Assembly: GCA_024036415.1 (NCBI GenBank)
Contig: JAMWET010005007.1
Location: 992,001-1,056,000 of the forward strand
From: Prochilodus magdalenae
Taxonomy: Eukaryota > Chordata > Actinopteri > Characiformes > Prochilodontidae
DNA length: 64,000 bases
Reading direction: 5' to 3'
In this document: one piece after another, positions 23,190-35,200 of the stretch
Numbering within the stretch: the first letter of the stretch is position 1
How the letters are laid out: the number at the start of each line of letters is the position of its first letter
The notes under the pieces: model-generated
Told to the model about the DNA's origin: nothing
Database searches by the model: none
The model's input: only the letters and a program-made list of their open reading frames with translations
Translations under genes and position numbers: made by a program

Positions 23190-26100
23190 TCCCCCTTTTC
23201 CAGATCTTAGGGCCCTGACCCCACACATGTCAATCTTGTGCTTCTATAGAAGATCTTGTAATATGAATTTACTGTACATGAGGAAATTAGGGCTAGATGT
23301 GGGTTTGTGAAAACAAACTGCATCAGAAATTTCTAAATCCATAAAACACCTATTGAAGGCAAAAACCTTCTATGTAGGCCAGCCAGCAACCAGCACCCAT
23401 TGGTTAGTAGTGTGTCATGTGTTCCAAGTGTGCATAATTTACATACAGTATATTACCAATAATCATTACGCCTGCTCAGAGAAAGCTGTTCAGTTCAATA
23501 AATAGTTACACCTTTAAATACACACAGTTCTCCAATTTAATATTTTAAATTTACGGTGTTTTGTAGACACTCCAGAGCGACTCTTTGACCATTTCCTGCA
23601 CAGGCAGGCAATGGTCATGTTATAAGTGCTGCCCAAGAATACCTGTTATAGTGCACAGCAAAAGAGGCAGAGGCGTCAGCCACTACTTCTTACTAGCCAA
23701 GATACTTACACATTGCTAGCAAAGACTAGAACCCAATAAACACCCACCTAGCTGAATCTGTTTAGTACAAATACATCACCAGAACCGCTTTTAACCTGCT
23801 CCAACTGCCTCCACGTCTTCATTAGGGTTACTCAGACTTGTCACTGTGGTTTAGAAGGCATCACTCAAGACACACTAGGACCTGTTTTCATAAACCACAC
23901 TGGAATCTGATCCAGGATCAGTCCTCCTTTGCAAGTACCACCCCGGTATTGCCTGAAATTGCTGCTCGTAATGGTAAAGCTTTGTTCACTTCTTCACTCT
24001 GAACCACAGTGACAAGTCTGTATGACTTTATTGAACACCTGAATGTGGTTTGTGTGGCTTGAGAAAAGTTTTGGAGGTGTATTTTTACAGAAGCTATTTG
24101 GGTGACTCTACTAAACCAGAGGTGAAAAGGTTCATAGACAAAAATACTGAGGGTGTTTTATGTGATTTATATTATACTTTCATGAAATCAGTTCGTTCTA
24201 AAAACACTTACGTTACAGAGTGTGTTGAACGCACCTGTAGAGGACTGTGTTTGTGTTTTAATGTCGATCTGCTTGAACGTCTTCTGTTGCCCTGAAAAAC
24301 AAACAGTGCTTTTATCGCCCTTTCTCATTTACGTAACACCTGTCAGGTGAAATTTCAGTGAGTCCCTAATTCTGAGCTATGATGCAGGAGGACGCATTGT
24401 CTGTGGCACCTGTTTGGCAGCAGTGCATGTGGGTTTGTCTCAGGTTGGGCTTTAAATTTAGCAGTGCCAGTCACCCTGGGTTGGGTCAGGTCTCAAAGTC
24501 AAGGATACTGGTCGGGTTTGATTTCATGCTTATGCAGACCTCTAAGGACTTTGCAGGCAGCACTTAGAGGGAAAGCCAAATGCTGGTTCTTGCTACAAGA
24601 TCGTGTTAGGCCCAACGAGACTAACTACCTCTTGATCAATAACCACCATCAGGCCAGGCCATTGTTGGTCGACAGTTGCCTGTAGTTTGTATGTCTCCTG
24701 ATTAAGTGTGATGAATTGGAGGCTGAGAGAAAGAAAGCATGGGATGTTCAAGCTGTTTCTGGATTGTTTTAATTAACAGAATCCTAAAGTAGCCTTTATA
24801 GTTATAGTAATGCTTATGTTCTCTAGTGCCTTAAAGGCGGCATAGGATCCATTTGTTCAGCATTTTAAATTGTTCTCAGATGTCTACATAGAAGGAAGGT
24901 ATGTGCCTTGTTCAGAGCGATACAATAAGGCAGTGTGCTTTATCATGCTCTATTCACCAGCTTGTTATGAAATTTTGTGTTCTGCCTTAAATAGCGCCTG
25001 TACGAGCTGTAGCTTTGAAGGCGGAACGGAACAATTGATTAAGAAGCTGAGGAATAGGAATCCAATTTCAGCCTTATTTAAAGATAAACATCAACCATGC
25101 TCAATGACAGCTCGGGCAGTTGGAAACGGTATGAAAAATGCAGAAATCTTCACAGCCTGAAAAGGTACTTTTATACACATAGCCAGCCAATTTCATTGCA
25201 GGAACCGAAATATTAATGAGTCAAAATGGTTACATCTTTTGGCAGGATTTGTATTTGAAGGACAGTGTTTGAGGCTCATGGTATATTGGTAATATATACC
25301 AAACTCTCCTTTTTCTACTGTGCCTGTGTTAATATGTTTTCAATTCTTTGGGAATAATCCATTCTCTACTTTGCATGTTGCACGTCCTGCAAAGAACCTT
25401 TCAGTAACTTAAAGTTCTGAATATTAACAAAAACAATGTTTGTCTTTACACAAGATGGAACATTTAGTATTGCAATTTGAGACCACAGTTCCTGCACTCA
25501 TGCACTCGCCTAATCTCAACCAATGTCTGCTGTCTCTGATAAGATGGAAAATGTGGATAGAAAATGTGGATATATGGATGCTATTCTGAGTGTGACTGAA
25601 CCCAGGTGCAGCTGCTTGCTTGCTCTCAGCTGCCAATGAATGTATTATGCCATTCATGTACTATTAAAGTCAAAGGGATATAATATTCCGCCATACCTAA
25701 AAAGACCATTCAGGATTATTATACCTCTTTAGCTATTCAGTAGGCATGTAAGACCCATGAGATCTGACATGACAGACCTGGCCTCTGACTTTTAAATAGT
25801 TCTTCCAGGCTGTATAGGCATGACCCACAGCAGCACACAGACAGTTTTTAGCAAAAGAAAAATTCTGCACCGTGCCAATTAAGTTTGCATACATTACTTA
25901 TTAGGCTTTATTATACTATGGAAATGAGAACTATATTTTATGGGACATCCTGTTTTCTTGTTGTATGCTCTGTGTATGTTTATTGGAGGTTCGGTCCTCT
26001 CAACAGTTAACAGTAAATCAGCACTTCTCCTATAACTCCTACAACTAGATCATCCAGGGTTGCAGGTCTTGTGCACTCTCCTTCTTCGCTCACCCTACTG

Positions 26101-26215
26101 GCTTCCTGTGGGATTTGGGTCAAGATGCTGAGATGCTTATGGTAGAAGCTTGATTTTCGTGTTTGGGAAACAGTATTTTTTAAAATTAGATCCCCCCCCC
26201 AACCCCAACGACCCA
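23190..26215. other. Inferred intronic sequence, no gene recognised
   Basis: Chance open frames only, the largest at 24870-25160 (96 codons) and 24050-24295 (81 codons). Neither has recognisable features or good splice sites. Confidence 0.55.
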
Positions 26216-26219
26216 TAGC

Positions 26220-26608
26220 ATTTGAAATCTGTCTTCATCCTATTTATCTTATTTATACATTCCACACTTTACTACCTCAGTGCTGTGTTTCATGTTTCAT
26301 GTGTGTTGTATACTGTCTGCATATAACATCACAACATGTAAAATTTCTATGCACCTTATTACCAATACCTACCTGTTAAATATCTATGCACCTTAAACTC
26401 ATTACCTCTGCTCAGAACTGAGTCGTATGTATTGTATTTATTGTACTGTCTTGCACGTTGCACTTTCTGCAGTCTGTTCTGTACTGTATTGTCTTTTGCT
26501 CTCGTTTTGTTCCATGTGGCACCCTTGTTCTGGAAAAAATGTAATTTTATTTCACTGTGCACTTGTACAGAGCTGAAATGGCAATAAAAGCCACTTGACT
26601 TGACTTTT
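26220..26608 (+). mobile_element. 3' tail of a fish LINE-type element
   Basis: The sequence runs through TATTGTACTGTCTTGCACGT and TCTGGAAAAAATGTAATTTT, and ends TGAAATGGCAATAAAAGCCA CTTGACTTGACTT. Tails ending in GAAATGACAATAAAAG plus (CTTGA)n are widespread in fish genomes as the 3' ends of non-LTR retroelements (from memory). No reverse transcriptase is present. Confidence 0.6.
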
Positions 26609-26689
26609 GTGTTGATCTGGAAATATGCTTTGGATCCAGTGAATAGCCATTTTTAGTTAGAGGCGGACATATGTTGTTTTAAAATGTCC

Positions 26690-27130
26690 CATTTTTTGTC
26701 CCATGTCCATGATGCCTTGTACCCTAACTATGTTGGCAGAGCCTAAAGACAAAAATCAGCTCCACAACATCATAGACCTTCCACCATACTTGAGTGAGCA
26801 TCAGGTTCTTTTAGGGTAGTCATTCTTCCTTTTACACCAATCCATCCTAACTGTTTGTTGCCAAAAGCAAAATCTTTGTTTCATCAGACCATAGAACACT
26901 GCTCCAGGCAAAGCCCCAGTAGCGATTAGCTCCAGGCGATTTTGGCTCGCATGCCTTTCTAATATTTCTGATGCTGGCTACTTTTTTGTTACAGTGATCC
27001 TTGGGGATTTTTTGCCTCTCATACCGTCCTCAGTGTGCATGAAGGCAAAATAAATGTGGGTCCACAGTCAGGAAAGTTTGGTCACAGTTCGATTGATTGG
27101 CGCTTTTTAATTATTGCTCTAACTAGAGAT
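26690..27130 (-). mobile_element. Degenerate Tc1-like transposase remnant
   Basis: On minus, WSSVLWSDETKI (about 26928-26893) is the first catalytic block of a Tc1-type transposase. Upstream (about 27110-26930) there are helix-turn-helix-region remnants, and downstream (26830-26690) a broken piece ending in a GTRHHGH-like stretch. Frameshifts and stops throughout. No terminal repeats identified. Confidence 0.75.
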
Positions 27131-27149
27131 ATGGGGATTTCCAGGCCTA

Positions 27150-27660
27150 AAAGATTTCCAGACAGACAGACGGATGGATGAAGCAACACATAATTGAACA
27201 GGTGAACAAGCCTGCAGACGGATGCAGACAAACCAACAGACAGATAAAGCAACACCCAAAGAAGATGGACAAAGCAACAGACAGACAGACACAGCAACAT
27301 GTGAATGAAGGAACAGACGAATGAGAAATGTTAGTGTTGGGTTAGAAGAATGAACAGGTGAGAGGCAGCTACAGCCAGGTAGTCTACCTAGATAGCATTT
27401 GGTTATGCTGGGCAAGCTCACTTTCTCTTACTCTGAAATTATGTGTGTGGGCAAGGCAAGAGATGTCAGCCTTGTGATTGGTTAGGAAGTGTTTATGGAA
27501 GCTTTACCTAGAATTAGGTCCACCTAACATTCCATGGACATGTGATGAAATACTTTGGGATATTCTGTGGGTTTTCTAAAGACATACTTTGTACGTGTAC
27601 ATTGTGGCCCAGAGGAAAATAATTATTAGAAGGTTATTAGGTTCCCGGATCTTTAGATTA
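27150..27660 (+). repeat. Unclassified dispersed repeat, copy 1 (copy 2 at 59755-60245)
   Basis: It opens with a decayed GACAGACAGA/GGATGGATGA simple repeat, then unique sequence. It shares ordered blocks with 59755-60245: TTGGTTAGGAA, GATGTCAGCCTTGTGATTGG / GACGTCAGCCTTCTGATTGG, AGACATACTTTGTACGTGTA / AGACATGCTTTTTACATGTA, and GGCCCAGAGGAA / GACCCAGAGGAA. No coding capacity. Confidence 0.7.
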
Positions 27661-28383
27661 AGAGTGATGCAGTTTTGAAACAGCAACAGCAAGTAACAAC
27701 TAGCTCGTAGATAGATATCAATGCTCTTATTGGCTGGATTACTTGCAAACTGGTGCTGGCAGTTGTAGTAGCTCATCTGCTGACTCATTTGCCTGTGGAG
27801 GACACAGAGGGTAAACAAATCATGCTGTATGGGGCAAATTATGTCCTTAACTGCTCATAGATACTAATGTGTGGTAGCACTCTTTTGCTTATGTACATGG
27901 AGACCTTATGAATAAACCTTTGGAGGTGTTTACCTCATTCTAACAGCCATTTGTTACCAATGGCAATTTAATTAAAACTTCTGACAAAGCTTTTAAGCTT
28001 TCACAGCTCTCCCTCCCTACGACAGCTGGAGGCTGCCTATACCCAGGTACCTGATTGATTAAGCTTGTTCAACAATTCATTTCAGAGATTTATTGTACAC
28101 CTTGTTTGATGTTTTTCCTGGGAGAATTCCAGGCTTTGCTCATTACCTTCTAATAGCTTTGTACTTGTGTAATAGTATCTGGTACTGAAAGAACCTCCAC
28201 CATCAGGAATCTGTGCAGACCTGAATGTTGTGTTTGATGTTTATGATGTTACTGTTTAAGGCTCTGCAAGAACATTTCCATGATGCATGTCTATGTCCTT
28301 CTTGGACTTATAATAAATCAAGGCTAAGCGACTGCTGGTTAGAACTTGGCATGCTTAATCACAGCTCCTAATTGTTAACTACT
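27661..28383. other. Inferred intronic sequence, no gene recognised
   Basis: Nothing beyond short chance open frames. Confidence 0.5.
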
Positions 28384-29425
28384 AAATGGCTAAAAGTATG
28401 TGGACACTTGACCATCACACCTATATGAACTTGTGGGAAGTACCATTCCAATCCACCCCCACCCTTCCTCCTGGCTATAATAGCCTTTACTCCTCTGCTT
28501 TCTTGGGAAGACTTTTGTCAGGACTATGGAGTGTGTATTTGTAAATTTTGTAAATTTGTGCCCAAATGAGAAGACCTGGCAAACAATGTCCCAGTTCATT
28601 CCACAGGTCTTCAGTGGGGTTGAGGTCAGGATCCTGTGCCTCCCTCTAGAATTCTTCCACACCAAATTTGTCCATCCAAGTCAATATGGTAAACTGTGGA
28701 ATGAAATTGGAAGCATGTGCTAATCTAAAGTGTCTTCTCCTTAACTAGAACTTTACTTTTAGCACTCAGCATTTATGAAGGCAGTGTTCTCCTGGCATCT
28801 GTCAAACCATATTTCAGACTGGCAGATAATGAAGCTTGATTCATCCCTCCAGAGACACTTTTTCCATTGGCAAAGTCCAGTGGAATGCTTTACACTCATG
28901 TGTTTGATTGGTATTGTGCACAGTGATCTTAGCTTTGTGTGTAGCCGTTCAGAGTGCACAGTTATTGTGTTGATGTTGCTTCCTTAGTCACTTTGGAACT
29001 CTCTACTGAATGATGCAATAGAGAATATATATGTACCTGAGACCCTGCTGTTTCAGAATCAGATTCATTGACCAAGCATGTTGGCACATACAAGGAACTT
29101 AGTTTTGGCAGTTTGTGTCTCTAAAACCAAATTCCTCTACATAGTTGTCCAGTAAACCTGATTCTGATTCTAAAACAGCAGGGTCTCAGGTGTGCAAACC
29201 TATCAGTTCACACAAATAACACCTACATTTCACCAGGGCAGATCTAAGAAGGCAGGCATTTGATGAACTCACTTGTGGCAAAGGTGGCACTTCAGTATGA
29301 CCCATTCTACTGCCACTGTTTGTTTATGGTAATTGCATACGGTTGATTTTATACAACTGGTAGCAAATGGTGTAGCTAAAACACCTGATGTCAATAATTA
29401 GGTGGGGTGCCACACTCCTCTGGCA
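28384..29425 (-). mobile_element. Tc1-like transposon remnant interrupted by a foldback insertion
   Basis: The left end contains AAAAGTATGTGGACACTTGA, a terminal sequence of a common fish Tc1 type. Read on minus, pieces of the transposase are visible: WKKCLWRDESSFII with the first aspartate (about 28873-28830), and PDLNPTEDLWNELGH with the third acidic residue (about 28630-28580). The block expected between them is mostly lost. The right part (29205-29425) matches the non-coding 5' part of the same element type (TTTATGGTAATTGCATACGG, GGGTGCCACAC). A 157-bp palindrome (29035-29191) sits inside. Confidence 0.85.
29035..29191. mobile_element. 157-bp foldback element nested in a Tc1 remnant
   Basis: ACCTGAGACCCTGCTGTTTC continuing to 29063 is mirrored at 29163-29191, with one mismatch in 29 bases. 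The 99-bp centre contains GACCAAGCATGTTGGCACAT ACAAGGAA, similar to a dispersed fish repeat. It has no coding capacity. Confidence 0.88.
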
Positions 29426-30924
29426 ACAGATTAAAATTGAATTACCATAACCGTAAATTTAATGGTCCATCACCAGGTTTTCCAGATTCTCGGGCATACA
29501 CACCTTTTCATATGCTTGTATTTTGCAGTTTTCCTAAATAGACAGTGAAGGAAACAGCTTTTGTGCGCTGTTTTAGTCCACACAGTGTGAGGTTCGAGTT
29601 AAAGAAACAGACTAGAAAAATCAGCGCTCCATCGTCAGTGCATCCCCAGTCTTTGTGTATCCTTTATTAGACGGACAGAGGGCAATCATGAATAATCACT
29701 TGGACCGGTGCAATTATCCTGCAGTGAGGAGACTTGCCTGCTTTGAAATTAAGAGTGTGATTTCCATATGAATGTTGAGAGTGTTGTCGAAAGCTCTGCT
29801 GAACATGTCTGTGGTGTGTGATCGGTTCGGGGAGCATTGGGATGGCATGCAGTGAGGGAAATGTCAGAACCCCTGGGGGGAGACACACGGTTCATGTGCT
29901 GACATGTCATCTTCAGGTGATGTGACGACAGCTGTGGGGGTTGAGACAGATCACTCGGTGTGGCATCACAGCGGCTGAGGACAGGTCCTATTGTTGTTAA
30001 CACTATGCTATTGCTATTAGACACGCATGCACTCATTCGCTTTAAAAAAGCCTCAGTCTTCTCATTTTTAGTGATGCTGTTATTTTTTTAAATTACTTCT
30101 TTCAGTCATTTTCATCAGTTCAGTGTCTTTAACTGGTTGTTTCCTCACTGCTCCATATTCTCATATTGTTTTTAGGGATGCTTCAATACCGTTTTTACAT
30201 TTTTAATACTTGCCAATACAAAGTCTGATTCTAATAACTTACTTAGAATTCAGTGATTGTTATGTCAGGATCAGACAACACAGTATATATATATATTTGA
30301 AAATTTAATGTGTGATGTTGGTGGTTTTGTGTTTGAAAAGAAAAAGAAAAAAAAGAAAACAACATGGGTGTGACAGCATGGGCTGATCCTGACATTAGCA
30401 TAAGTAAGTACCTTAAAATTAATAAATTAAAATCGAATTGATTTTAAAATTAGGTGCGTTAGCTAGCTATGCTACATTAGTAATTTATATTAGTAATCTA
30501 GCAGCCTCCAATATTAGGTTTTATTTCACTGTAGAAAAGCATCTCTTTGGAGCTGTTGGTAAAGTGTGTTGAAAGTGTGAAATACAGGGGATCCTGGGGG
30601 TACCAGTGAAACTCTTAGACCACCTGAAAGCCACAAGATCAAAATTGTGGAGGGTCCGTGTAAAGAAGTTTGAGATGTTATACTGTTTAGCTGCTGCACC
30701 CACAATCGTTGAGCTCTGTCAGCCTTGACTAATTAGAGATGCCCGACTGACTAACATACACATGTTGAGCTGCACCACACCTATCCTCACTGCTGCATTT
30801 GCCTTTTCTAGAATCATTGGTGGCATCACCGAAGTCCATACATTAGAGTCTGTCTATGTGATAGGCAAAGCCCCCAGGTAGTAATTTCCACTCAAATGAG
30901 GTGAAACCCAATTTGACCCAACTC
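29426..30924. other. Inferred intronic sequence, no gene recognised
   Basis: Short A- and TA-rich runs (30280-30370). The 95-codon open frame at 29749-30036 (minus) has no recognisable domain. Confidence 0.55.
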
Positions 30925-31635
30925 AACAAGAACAGTTGCATAAATAGTTGTAACCCAGAAGGAATCAACCGACAAGAAGGAAATTTGGTGAGTAGGTTTG
31001 ACATTGTAAGACATGCAAATTATTCCTGCTCAGCCTGCGTGTGGCGGAAGCAAAGACTGCCCTTATCACTGTACCTGACTGATCCAACAGACACAATTGC
31101 AGACATTCAGCAAGGAGTGATGCCTCCCATGAGTCATCCAGTTAGTGCCAGCACCATTGGCAGTTGGCTGTACGTCACAGGACTACATGCACGCAGACTG
31201 TTACAATGACTGAACACCACGTCAACATCACCAATGACTGCAATGGTGTCATGTTAGACTGTCATGAAGTGACTTAGAATGTGATGTCATCTTTAGTGAG
31301 TCCTGGTTTTGTCTGGTGGAGTCGACTATCGAATCTGTGTGTGGAGGCATCGTGATCAGGACCAAGATGAACGGTTTGTTGTCACTCATCACATGTCCAG
31401 AAGGTCTGGTGTTACACTACCACCTCTCCTACCACAGAATCTGCAGTCCTGCATGTTATGTTAACCAACATGGTGGCCCGAGGCCATACTGTGACTCTTC
31501 TGTATGTGTAGCTCAATAAATATTGCCCATACCAGTGTAATTGTATACTAATTTTTTGTTCCTGCTTACCTTTATTTTCCTTCCGAATAGCATTGCAATC
31601 CCACACTTCCTTATGGGTAACTGGGTAAAAGACAA
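30925..31635 (+). mobile_element. Tc1-like element, same family as 6351-6935
   Basis: The 5' part has AACCCAGAAGGAATCAAC and GGTGAGTAGGTTTGACATTG. The transposase is recognisable in pieces on plus: a helix-turn-helix-region piece ending SASTIGSWLYVTGLHARRLL (about 31140-31205), then ESWFCLVESTIESVCGG (about 31299-31350), corresponding to the DES-containing block with its aspartate region altered, and a 3' piece NMVARGHTVTLLYV (about 31465-31509) followed by AATAAAT. It ends in CCGAATAGCATTGCAATC, shared with the copies at 6351 and 46490. Stops and frameshifts abound. Confidence 0.78.
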
Positions 31636-32033
31636 AAAGCCACATTATCATTTTAAAAGCAAGAAATGCTAAAGTCAAACCAGAATAGCTTAAAGACTTT
31701 ATAGCGTTTGGTTTTTTCAGCTCGTTCTGGCTGCTGTGTGTATCTCCACAATGAGGGGAGCTTGTCCTGCCTTCAGCTTCACCAGTAAGATGACTGGCAG
31801 GACCTCTGTGAAAAGACATGTTGAACATTACACCTTCCCCATTCATTTTTTTATCCACTGACTGTCTCCTTCTTTATAACGACTCTGTGTGTCACTCACC
31901 ATGGCTACTGGCACCTGGTTGTTTGCATTGCCATAGAGACGTCTCTGTCAATCATTATTTTACTTGACGTGCCCACACAGAACAGGCAGCAGCTCAGAAC
32001 GGGTAGAGTATATATGTATTATTAAAATGTATT
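31636..32033. other. Inferred intronic sequence, no gene recognised
   Basis: Nothing recognisable. The 148-codon minus frame at 31412-31858 overlaps the transposon 3' end and has no domain features. Confidence 0.5.
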
Positions 32034-32290
32034 ATTTTCAGTATACACTTACCGAGCACTCTGTTAGGTCCACCTGCCCTGTATCTACATGTGTTGCCCA
32101 TTTTGTCAGTTCCCCATCCGTATAGGTGACCAATTACAGACTGTAGTCCATCGGTTTCTTTGGATACACCTTATCTTATATCACCATGTTCATCATTGGT
32201 CAGGACCCCCACAGGACCACCTTAGAGCAGGTATTATTTAGAGGGTGGGTCAAAGTCAGCACTGCAGTGACACTGGCATATCTGTGTTGT
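32034..32290 (+). mobile_element. Palindromic repeat family, left-arm fragment
   Basis: Shares with the fuller copy at 45010-45708 the blocks ATTACAGACTGTAGTCCATC, GTTTCTTTGGATACACCTT, CAGGACCCCCACAGGACCAC and GTCAGCACTGCAGTGACACT. It begins with a TGTTAGGTCCACCTGCCCTG end. Only one arm is present. Confidence 0.75.
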
Positions 32291-35200
32291 AAGGGTACGA
32301 CTCCTTTTGCAAGGCAAGCATGATTTCTACTCTCCTTCCCAACCGTTCCTGACAGAAACCAGTTCTTTCACACCAAAAAGAAAGTGCATCATATTGTGGA
32401 TTAAGATAGACGTGCATGGTAATCTATTAGCATCAGATGTTCTTAATACTAGGTGTAGTATTTTATTTGCATGTTATAATGTTTTTTAGCTAAAAAAAAA
32501 AGTGTTTTTGTGCAAAGTAAGTCGTAAAGTGAGTCGCATAGCTGCTTCTTGTCTGATGTGTTGTAGTCTTTGAGGGGCTGCGGTTGTCACAGATTAGAAC
32601 CTATGGCCAAAACATAACATGCCAACTGCCCACAGGAGTAAAGAGTTCAGACATCTCGTAGTGATAAAGGTATAATCTTAACTATTAGATTTTCATGACT
32701 GTTTCAAAGATTAAAGGCATCCCTGTATAATACATGTTAAAATATTAATAATTGAGTAATAAAATATTGATGCTTAAAATAATCCAGTGCATTACAGTGA
32801 TAGGCTGTATTGATAATTTAATGCCACTTTTCATTCCTCTAATTCAAAACATACTTCAGCATCGCCTGTCGCATCTTTTCATTGACATGTAGGGTTTATT
32901 TGTCAGAAAGCTGCATTTCAAGGAAACCTGCTGTAGTTACGTCCGTGTGAAGAGCGTTCTGCTGAAGGTCATTAATCAGAGACTTAATATCTGGGTCTGC
33001 TCTCACTTATCCCTTGATTGAGACATTCGTATGTGGAGACACGGAGCCAATGGAAAGGCTTTTACCCTTTCAGTGCACTTTAGAGGATATGCGTATAAAT
33101 ATTTTAGCCTTGATGCTGAGACATAAGATGTTCAAATTTCACCATGCTACAGATTATTTATATTATAATGATTTTTAAAACACCTGGCCTGTAGTCAGAT
33201 TGTTGTGACTCTAATCCTGGTGATGCCACAGGCCCTATCGCTCAGCCAGCGTGGAAGTCTGGTAGCTAATGTAACAGTAATGGAAGTTAGGATACTGTGT
33301 AGGAAGTTTACTGTGACAGTGTTGGGTTTGTGGTCAAAAAGATGTAGTAGCTGGCATAGTGAAAGTAAAACAATGCCATGCAAAGCTCATACCAGGACTA
33401 CACATGAGTTTCAGAGTTAGAGTTAGTTATTTCAGTCAACATTAATAAACTGATGTCCTGATAATTTAGCACAGGGAATAGTAATCTGAGATATGATTTA
33501 GAGTGGTGTAAACCAAATGATAATATCAATCTACATCTACAATTCAGAAATTTAATCAGTGACATCCTGATAATGCAGTTTGAAATACAGACTTTTAAAG
33601 AGGGGAACTAGGGGAAAGTAAGAACATAACAACTGTACGTTACCCTTATCAAGAGCACTGACACAACACATACCATGATCCAGCCTGGCTTTTGGGCTCA
33701 TTGCTGATAACTGGTCCTTTCCATCTTTTCATCAGCGCTCATTTCTTCCTAAAAAGTCCAGAAAAGACTATGGTTCTTTTAGACAAGGTTGCCATAAGGC
33801 TTCCTTTTGGTACAGAATGGTTTTAATTGGCATTTGTGGATGTAACTTGGTACCTTACTACTTTTAGAAGGTTTCCAAAAGTATTCCTGAGTCTATGCGA
33901 TTCTATGGCTTATAGATAAATGACGGGCCACTAAAATTCCTCCAGATTCCTGGAATCTTTTAATTATGTTTTGCACCACAGAGCAGTCTGTCCCATATTC
34001 AACTACTTCCTGTCATTATTTGAGGAACATTGTTTTATTAATCCTCTTATACATTTGTTGGCAAACTGGAAACCCTCTGTCCATCTTTGCTCCTAAAGGA
34101 CTAAGCTGTTCCTGAGTAACACTTCTGTACAAAATCATGCCTAGAATCACCGGATGACATTACCTGGGTGTAAATCTCAGGATCGGTTCCCAGTCCTAGC
34201 AAAGCCAATCAGTTTTATATATGAGATGTTCAGCGTGATGAGATTTTATTGTCTGTGTTGGATAAAGAATTTTTTTCCACATTTCCTGAACCTTAGAGTT
34301 TAACTTTACTAAACCTGTGGAGATGTCAGGTGTGGTGAGACAAAACTGGAACGGACAAAAACAGCTTAACCTGCAACCCACTGTCCACTGGCCGCATCAC
34401 TGCCCGTTAAGCTTGTTATTAACATGATTTGCTTTTCTAGTTTTGATGTACAGCAGATAATACACTTGTTGTTTCTGTTTGCTTCTGATCTTTTGAGCGT
34501 TTGTTTGCTTGACTAATAGGTATAGTGATCAGTTACAGGGATTTCTTCTTATTCCTTTTGTCTCATGGCGGTTGCTTCAGTAAGAGCAGTTCGACAAACA
34601 TTCACATGCAATATTCTGTTCTCTAAAATTCACTGATCTGGGTATTTCTGGTTATCATATCCAATGTGACAGATGAGATAGGAATCCGCGGAGCTCCCTA
34701 AAGAGATGCCAAAGCCGAAGCCGTTTCTCTGCATAGTTCTGTTTTCAGCCCGTTGTAGGAACTGTTGATCTCTTCCCATTTTTGCAAGCTTCACTGAGGT
34801 GTGAATAAAGGGCAGCCTTATGCTGTTCAGCCTTCACTCAGTATTGGCTTGTGCTTGTCTTTCCACAAGGTTATGTATCCCAAGGTGAATGTGAAATCAC
34901 AGTCTCTAAAAAAGCTATTTCTCAAGGTGCATTGAAAGAAATGGAATGGATGTTGGTGTGATCAGTTTTTTTCTCTGATATTACTTTGCAGATGTATGCA
35001 TGTCAGTGAACCTAAAGAAATGAAATAAATTCTGAGATTAACTTCATAACTGCATGTCGTTGAATATAATCTTGTTGAGTAAAGCTCTTTCCCATTGGCT
35101 CCAGTCATCATTTATGATCATTTATTTGCATGTTGCTTTACTTGTTTTACTCCTCAGACCCATCTCTTTTCCTCATGCCTTCTGTGTGCATAATCCTAAT

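Noticed and set aside
28390..28665. 91-codon minus-strand frame as a protein
   Set aside because: It is a frame shifted by one relative to the transposase reading PDLNPTEDLWNELGH.
31412..31858. 148-codon minus-strand frame
   Set aside because: Overlaps the 3' end of a plus-strand transposon. No domain or promoter context.
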